64,000 bases of DNA from Episyrphus balteatus (lineage: Eukaryota; Arthropoda; Insecta; Diptera; Syrphidae). This document shows positions 57,710-64,000 of the stretch, piece by piece (positions within the stretch are counted from its first letter, which is position 1; each line of letters begins with the position of its first letter). Location of the stretch: positions 56,824,552 through 56,888,551 of the forward strand of contig NC_079137.1 in assembly GCF_945859705.1 (NCBI RefSeq), given 5' to 3'. The position numbers and the translations under genes were made by a program. The notes beneath the pieces were generated by a model. It saw nothing but the letters and a program-made list of their open reading frames with translations. It made no database searches and had not been told where the DNA came from.

Positions 57710-59928
57710 CCCCTGATAGAAAATAAATTAGTGCCAGACGTTTTAACCACGGCATTACCCCCGCCAGACGTCCTTGAAGAGTCGCGAAATGGCGATTTTC
57801 ATACAAAAGTCAAAATATTATTTTTTGCAAGATATATAACCGTCTGGTGGTACCTATTAAAAAATCACCACTACCCCCTGATAGAAAATAAATTAGTGCC
57901 AGACGTTTTAACCACGGCATTACCCCCACCAGACGTCCTTGAAGAGTCCTGAAATAGCGATTTTCATACAAAAGTCAGAATATTATTTTTTGCAAGATAT
58001 ATAACCGTCTGGTGGTACCTATTAAAAAATCACAACGAACCCCTGATAGAAAATAAATTAGTGGGAGAGGTTTTAACCACGGCATTACCCCCGCCAGACG
58101 TCTTTTAAGAGTCGCGAAATGGCGATTTTCATACAAAAGTCAGAATATTATTTTTTGCAAGATATATAACCGTCTGGTGGTACCTATTAAAAAATCACAA
58201 CGAACCTCTGATAGAAAATAAATTAGTGCCAGACGTTTTAACCACGGCATTACCCCCACCAGACGTCCTTAAGAGTCCTGAAATAGCGATTTTCATACAA
58301 AAGTCAGAATATTATTTTTTGCAAGATATATAACCGGTGGTACCTATTAAAAAATCACAACGAACCCTTGATAGAAAATAAATTAGTGCCAGACGTTTTA
58401 ACCACGGCATTACCCCCGCCAGACGTCCTTGAAAAGTCCCGAAATAACGACTTGTATGAAAATCGCCATTTCGCGACTCTTAAAAGACGTCTGGCGGGGG
58501 TAATGCCGTGGTTAAAACGTCTGGCACTAATTTATTTTCTATCAGGGGTTCGTTGTGATTTTTTAATAGGTACCACCAGACGGTTATATATCTTGCAAAA
58601 AATAATATTCTGACTTTTGTATGAAAATCGCTATTTCAGGACTCTTCAAGGACGTCTGGTGGGGGTAATGCCGTGGTTAAAACGTCTGGCACTAATTTAT
58701 TTGCTATCAGGGGTTCGTTATGATTTTTTAATAGGTACCACCAGACGGTTATATATCTTGTAAAAAATAATATTCTGACTTTTGTATGAAAATCGCTATT
58801 TCAGGACTCTTCAAGGACGTCTGGTGGGGGTAATGCCGTTGTTAAAACGTCTGGCACTAATTTATTTTCTATCAGGGGGTAGTGGTGATTTTTTAATAGG
58901 TACCACCAGACGGTTATATATCTTGCAAAAAATAATATTTTGACTTTTGTATGAAAATCGCCATTTCGCGACTCTTAAAAGACGTCTGGCGGGGGTAATG
59001 CCGTGGTTAAAACGTCTGGCACTAATTTATTTTCTATCAGGGGTTCGTTGTGATTTTTTAATAGGTACCACCAGACGGTTATATATCTTGCAAAAAATAA
59101 TATTCTGACTTTTGTATGAAAATCGCTATTTCAGGACTCTTCAAGGACGTCTGGTGGGGGTAATGCCGTGGTTAAAACGTCTGGCACTAATTTATTTGCT
59201 ATCAGGGGTTCGTTATGATTTTTTAATAGGTACCACCAGACGGTTATATATCTTGCAAAAAATAATATTCTGACTTTTGTATGAAAATCGCTATTTCAGG
59301 ACTCTTCAAGGACGTCTGGTGGGGGTAATGCCGTATTTAAAACGTCTGGCACTAATTTATTTTCTATCAGGGGGTAGTGGTGATTTTTTAGTAGGTACCA
59401 CCAGACGGTTATATATCTTGCAAAAAATAATATTTTGACTTTTGTATGAAAATCGTCATTTCGCGACTCTTCAAGGACGTCTGGCGGGGGTAATGCCGTG
59501 GTTAAAACGTCTGGCACTAATTTATTTTCTATCAGGGGGTAGTGGTGATTTTTTAATAGGGACCACCAGACGGTTATATATCTTGCAAAAAATAATATTC
59601 TGACTTCTGTATGAAAATCGCCATTTCGCGAATCTTCAAGGACGTCTGGCGGGGGTAATGCCTCGAATAAAACGTCTGGGACCGAACTTTTTGCAATCAA
59701 GGTATCGCCCTCTATCGGCTCTATATGAATTAAAGTGGTTATATACTCGACACAAAAATCGGAAAAAATGCATTTTTCAACTCCCCATAAACCATAGAAT
59801 GCCGTGAAATAAACCTGCCAGACTTTCGAATTCTTCATCAGGACGCTATTACCTACACATACATATGACCAATTTTCGGTTATCCAAAAACTCCCAAAAT
59901 CTGCTCTGGGCTCTTAGACTAATAGGAC
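57155..59928. repeat. Long inverted repeat 2: 2.8-kb palindrome of 165-bp tandem units
   Basis: The outer segments 57160-57432 and 59651-59920 are unique, near-identical reverse complements. Inside them, GCCAGACGTCCTTGAAG-type boundaries fall at 57433, 57598, 57763, 57928, 58093, 58258 and 58418 in the left arm. Their inverses fall at 58491, 58656, 58821, 58986, 59151, 59316, 59481 and 59646 in the right arm. Spacing is exactly 165 bp throughout except one 160-bp unit. The arms meet at about 58450 with a loop of about 12 bases (GAAATAACGA / TCGCCATTTC stem). The left arm has seven boundaries and the right eight. Foldback/Galileo-type transposon arms are built this way, but no target duplication is visible. 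A hairpin-RNA locus is the other reading. Confidence 0.93.
59296..59838 (-). CDS. Mirror copy of the candidate ORF in right arm
   Basis: A 180-codon frame starting MKNSKVWQVYF on the minus strand is the inverted counterpart of the left-arm frame, with few residue differences (for example Lys for Asn at residue 5, WWSLL for WWYLL in the first unit). It ends where a unit variant brings a stop. That both arms stay open over about 180 codons could reflect recent duplication alone. Not supported as a gene by any known domain. Confidence 0.15.
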   Translation of the reverse strand: MKNSKVWQVYFTAFYGLWGVEKCIFSDFCVEYITTLIHIEPIEGDTLIAKSSVPDVLFEALPPPDVLEDSRNGDFHTEVRILFFARYITVWWSLLKNHHYPLIENKLVPDVLTTALPPPDVLEESRNDDFHTKVKILFFARYITVWWYLLKNHHYPLIENKLVPDVLNTALPPPDVLEES

Positions 59929-59937
59929 TAGTTTAAT

Positions 59938-60660
59938 TTTTTTGAAGTGAAAACTTCTTTAGTATCGTAGTGATTTGAAACAAGATAAAACGAAAAAGCG
60001 ACACGAAAAATCAATTGATCATAACTTTTTTGTTTTAATAGATAGATGAATGAAATTTATACAGTAGATAGGTAATTAAATAAATTATAATTGTGCAAAA
60101 TTTCAATATTCTGAGATAACGGTGAAAAGATGTTCTTTTTCTAAACACGTTATATTTTTTGATCTAGTGCACATACAAATTTTATTTAACTTTAATACGC
60201 ATGCTGATAATATTACCTTTCATTTAATATATCACACATAACGGTACGTGCTCTACAAGTTATATAATCTTTAATTGAAAAAACTTGAAAAATACCTCAA
60301 AACACCTGTGAAGATTTGTTGCCGATGACCAGCCAGCAGTAGAGGAAGTACCGTAATCTCAGTTTGAAATTTCGACATGGTTGGCTTTAAAAAATTCTTA
60401 CTTTTTTTGTAGGCATGGTAGAAATATGATTGAAGCGTCATATAAAAGGTGAAATAATAATGATAAAAAATTTATTTAGGTTGTCTTTTAAAAAATGGAT
60501 TTAATGGCGTTAGAAGAGAAAAGAGATTAATTGTTTTGCTTTTTTTAAAAAAACTAAAATTCTAGCTCTTTTTGTAGATGTTGTATAGACATGGTCGATA
60601 TAAATATTTTGAGCTGAAACAATAAGCTTTCAGATGGTATTAAATGTATTGTACGTTGTC
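59938..60660 (+). repeat. Dispersed repeat R1, copy d
   Basis: It begins TTTTGAAGTGAAAACTTC, TAGTATCGTAGTGAT and AAAGCGACACGAA directly after the palindrome. GAGATAACGGTGAAAAGATG, CTCAAAACACCTGTGAAGA, GATGACCAGC, GGTTGGCTTTAAAAAATTC, GGCATGGTAGAAATATGAT and TCTAGCTCTTTTTGTAGATG follow. It is closest to copy c (31130-31665, minus). Non-coding. Confidence 0.75.
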
Positions 60661-61109
60661 ATATAAAAAAAGTGATGGAATAAAAAAAAAGTTATAGGTA
60701 TATTTTTTCGATTTTTTTAAATGATTTTTAAGGTTCCACTTTAACCACGTGTGAATTGAACACACGATTTTTTTTTTTAATTTTGATTTTTTTTAAGGTG
60801 GGAACCAATGAAGATATAGCAAACGTATGTGATTATTGCAAATAGATTCCATTTTCAAGTAAAAAAAGGATTTTGTTACCAACGCACGATTTCTTGTTAG
60901 ATGTTTTTTTTTTCAAAAACGTATTATATTTTGTTCAGTATTTTAATTTTTTTTTTAATAATGAAAATTAATACAAAAAATATTAAAATTAATGAATAAA
61001 AACTTTATTTTTTCATTAAAAGATGTTTTTTATTGGTTTTTAAGACATTTAAACACTTAAGTGGCGGTCTTGTCCCCACTTCCCCTGTGTATATTTTTTC
61101 TTACATTCG
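60661..61109. other. AT-rich DNA, no gene seen
   Basis: ACGTGTGAATTGAACACACG at 60748-60767 contains a short hairpin. GTCCCCACTTCCCCTGTGTA at about 61072 resembles the inverse of the GGGGTAAAACGG start of R1 copy b only weakly. Confidence 0.45.
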
Positions 61110-61391
61110 GAAGCAGATAGCTATTTTCGGATCAAAATCTCGAAACAAGTTTTTGTGTACAGATACGAGTTTACATTGAACAGACCTATCTTTTTATGTA
61201 AAAAGCTTAAAAATTATTTTTTTTAGGATTTTCGAAAAAAAAATCAAGGTTAACCCCTTCCCTCAAAAAAATACATTTTTAAAAATTTACTCCAAATCCA
61301 TTGAGTTGGAAATTTAAAGGAATGGTCATTTTAAGCTCTATTCATAACTGCAGACCAAAAGTTTCTTCGATGTCTGGTTGGTGCATTATTT
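61110..61391 (+). repeat. Dispersed repeat R2, copy b
   Basis: It shares with 24749-24996 the ordered blocks GATCAAAATCTCGAAACAAG, CTATCTTTTTATGTAAAAA, CCAAATCCATTGAG, ATAACTGCAGACCAAAAG and TTTCTTCGATGTCTGGTTG, with an extra block (AAGGTTAACCCCTTCCC, 61248-61264) not in copy a. Confidence 0.65.
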
Positions 61392-61409
61392 ACAATCGAA
61401 ATACATTCC

Positions 61410-61690
61410 AATAAAAATTAAAAAAATGTATGTTTTGGAACTAGTTAACATTCTTTATACGAAGTAATTCAAAAAAAAAAAAAAAATAAGCCAAAATACT
61501 GTTGCAAAATAGTATAACTCAATTACTAAAACTCAGAAAAAAAAAAATTTTTTTTTGAAATAATAATTTTTGGATTTTTTAAATAAGTTATTTTTAACTA
61601 TTTTATTTTTAATTGTTCACCAAATTTTTTTTTTAAATACTTTATTTATTGTTAGAAGTCAGAACTAGCAGATTTAAATAGCTGCTATTT
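61410..61690 (+). repeat. Dispersed repeat R4, copy b (lacks the MITE)
   Basis: TATGTTTTGGAACTAGTTAA, AAGCCAAAATACTG, GGATTTTTTAAATAAG, then TTTTTAACTATTTTATTTTT and AGAAGTCAGAACT follow in the order of 53680-54735, but the 672-bp MITE and about 40 bp of its flank are absent. An AC-containing junction (TTTAACTATTTT) marks the place. Confidence 0.65.
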
Positions 61691-64000
61691 AATCACTTTT
61701 TAAATTGCACCTAACGCCGAAAATTATTCTTTAAATTTCTTCCTGATTTGAAGTATATAAATAAAAGGAAGGTGATTTTTATAATATGTAATAACTCTTT
61801 GAAGTTCTGACATAATTATTTTATTTCAAATTGACTTCTCTGTTTCGTTATTGTGATGGTAATATTTTTCCTGCACCTCTGCCTTTTTCATAGTTGATTA
61901 AATCATTAGATATGAAGAACAGAATTCTCACAAAAATTCTGTGAAAATTGCCTAAAATATTTTCTGAGCAGAATTGTTTTTTCTTACTGTTCTCACTGTT
62001 CGCTTCATATTCATTTTGCTGTCGCAATAGTATCTTCAGCACTAATTTTTTATTCATTCTACAAGTAAATACAGTTTGAAAAAATTAAATAACTTATTTA
62101 TTTATTGATTTATTACTACTATTAAGTGAAATGTAAAATTACAAATAATAGTTAATTATGAAGGCATTAACAAAAAGCCATCAGCCTTATAAATAACTTT
62201 TATTATTATTTGAGTAAGAACGCGGGACGAACTTGTGCAATTAATTTTCAATGCAACTTTGCAAGCTTTCTTTTAAAGTATCAATCTGTTTGAAAGGTAC
62301 AGGTAGATACCCAAAGAATCGTCAACTTTTAATATTGTTTTAAAAATTTTTAAATATATATTAAATAATATTATAATTTATAATATGGCTATATTTCTTA
62401 ATTTAATAAAGAAAGAAATGGTATTGACAGAATAAACTATCCGAAACATTCAAATGCTTTTAAAATGTCTATTTTATTATTCGAGGAAATATTGTTAAAA
62501 TCGGGATAGCTATTTTAAATATTTAAAAATTGCTATTGATTGACTATTTATAAAAGTCAATTAAAGTATTCTTCAAATTAACTATTAAATAGTGTAATGA
62601 GCTATTGAAATAGTTATTTTGTTAAAATTGACTATTTAAATGTTGATTTAGAGAATAATTTAATTGACTATTAAAATAGTCACAAATAAACATTTTTTAC
62701 TATTTAAAGTAGTTATACATTATCCAACCCTTTTTTTATTTTAGTGTAAATATTGAGATCGACTAGAATATCATTTATTTTATCAGCTTCATCAATCATT
62801 ATAATTTAGAGTTCTGAATGTTTCAAAATCTACTCCAGAAAATTGTTTTTGCAAAACACATTTGCAGATGTAATTATGCAAAAATAAAAGTTTTATTTTT
62901 GAAATTCATTAAAACAGTTTCATTTCAATTATCTAACTTTTAAGCTTGGTACTCAACTCTGGTTTAAAAAAAAAAAGATTTCTTTCAGAAAATTCTCAAA
63001 TTCTAAGTATGCGATTAGAAGGAAAAAAGTTCTTGTTTTGTTCATGTATTGGAGGATTTAAAATTTGCTAAAATTTTCTGAGAATGAAAATTGTGGAATG
63101 CAATGATAAAATGATAATGGCTTTTTTTTTAAAGAGTGTTTTAAAAAGAGCTTTTGAGAGCCTTTTATGATTTCAGACCAACCTTACCATAATTTTTATT
63201 AATAAATTCAACAATAAAATGAAAACCATTTTTTAAACTCAAAATTTTTCTTTAAAAATAATTTAAAAACTACTTCTTTCCCACTTAAAATGTTAAGGAA
63301 ATGAATATATTACAAACGTTCATTAAAAAATGTATACACTTAATATCTACTTGTTGCCCACGTTTTTTGAATAATAAAGAAAATACAATCATATTTGTAT
63401 AGAAACATAAAAATGACATAAAAAGTTTCTTTTAATTATTTGCCTGTAGAAGAAGCTGTTCCAGCTTATTATTACGTTTTATGATATAAAAAGCAAACTC
63501 ATATCTAAATTTCAATTTTTAAATTCATATCAAATAACATATAAACTTTCGATCTCTATCGAAATCTAGGTTATATATAATTCTACACACTCAAATATGT
63601 AGGTGATTTTTGGTTTTAAATTCCAAAAATTTATGGGTTAGGCCTATCATAAAAAAAGTTTGATAACACCGTTTAAATATTTATGATCAAACATTTTACA
63701 AAAGAAGTTGATCTAATTTTGACCAAAATGTATAAATAAAATAAGTTCAAAATATTTTATTGAACATTTTTTGGATAGACTCAAAAATACATAGAATTAG
63801 TACGAATTAAGTTACTTTAAAGTTAATAGTTTCTTCATTCAAAAAGACAACCATCACAAAAAATTATCTTTGTGTGCTACCGGAAAGCTCAAAGAATTAT
63901 CATAATCCATAGTTAACCTTGAAAATGAACGTTTAAATTATAATATCTTACACATTATGATCTTAATAATCTTCAAACATTAATAAATAGAGAGAAAAAT
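61691..64000. other. AT-rich DNA, no gene seen
   Basis: Very AT-rich. Between 62500 and 62720, words of the form TTGACTATTTAAA and ATTAAAATAGTCA recur on both strands about eight times, a loose palindromic cluster. A 69-codon minus-strand frame (61848-62057) has no recognisable family. Confidence 0.5.

Overview
This window reads as AT-rich nuclear DNA of an insect, most likely a dipteran. That placement is an inference from style only: pervasive poly-A/poly-T tracts, hAT and PIF/Harbinger-like miniature elements, foldback-type inverted repeats and short GC-richer islands. No conserved protein-coding exon, rRNA, canonical tRNA gene, CRISPR array or prokaryotic operon could be recognised on either strand. 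The longest open frame is about 185 codons and lies inside a repeat. The window is best treated as a gene desert or a very long intron built from transposon remains, satellites and a few unique islands.

Layout. 0-9 kb: half of a PIF-like MITE at the window edge, a cluster of palindromic ATCTTATG motifs (0.8-1.2 kb), two copies of a dispersed repeat called R1 here (1.4-2.5 and 7.3-8.7 kb) and a broken copy of repeat R3 (4.3-6.7 kb). 9-14 kb: a GC-richer island, then a 2.4-kb field in which the motif TTTATACCAAT recurs about 17 times. 14-25 kb: two hAT-type elements with perfect 8-bp target duplications (14.6-16.0 and 23.6-24.5 kb), a second R3, a small MITE and two foldback elements (20.3-21.6 and 22.3-23.3 kb). 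27-31 kb: short tandem repeats and a large inverted repeat with arms of about 0.95 kb and a loop of about 0.23 kb. 32-49 kb: several GC-richer islands separated by AT-rich DNA that carries a recurrent AGCTCTTTTGT motif. 51-55 kb: a tRNA-like Pol III box pair, a 14-bp minisatellite with a hAT-type element inserted in it, and two PIF-like MITEs. 57-60 kb: the most striking object, a 2.8-kb palindrome whose arms are arrays of exactly 165-bp units (seven and eight). 60-64 kb: more R1 and R2 repeats and featureless AT-rich DNA.

How the parts relate. The content is mostly a record of insertions and duplications, not a pathway. The two long inverted repeats (28.8-31.0 and 57.2-59.9 kb) would, if transcribed, fold into long double-stranded RNA. 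They are therefore candidates for endogenous hairpin-siRNA (hpRNA) loci, with Foldback/Galileo-type transposons as the main alternative. The repeat-free islands are the best candidates for cis-regulatory DNA or unrecognised exons. All identifications come from reading the sequence alone, and identity figures are estimates by eye.
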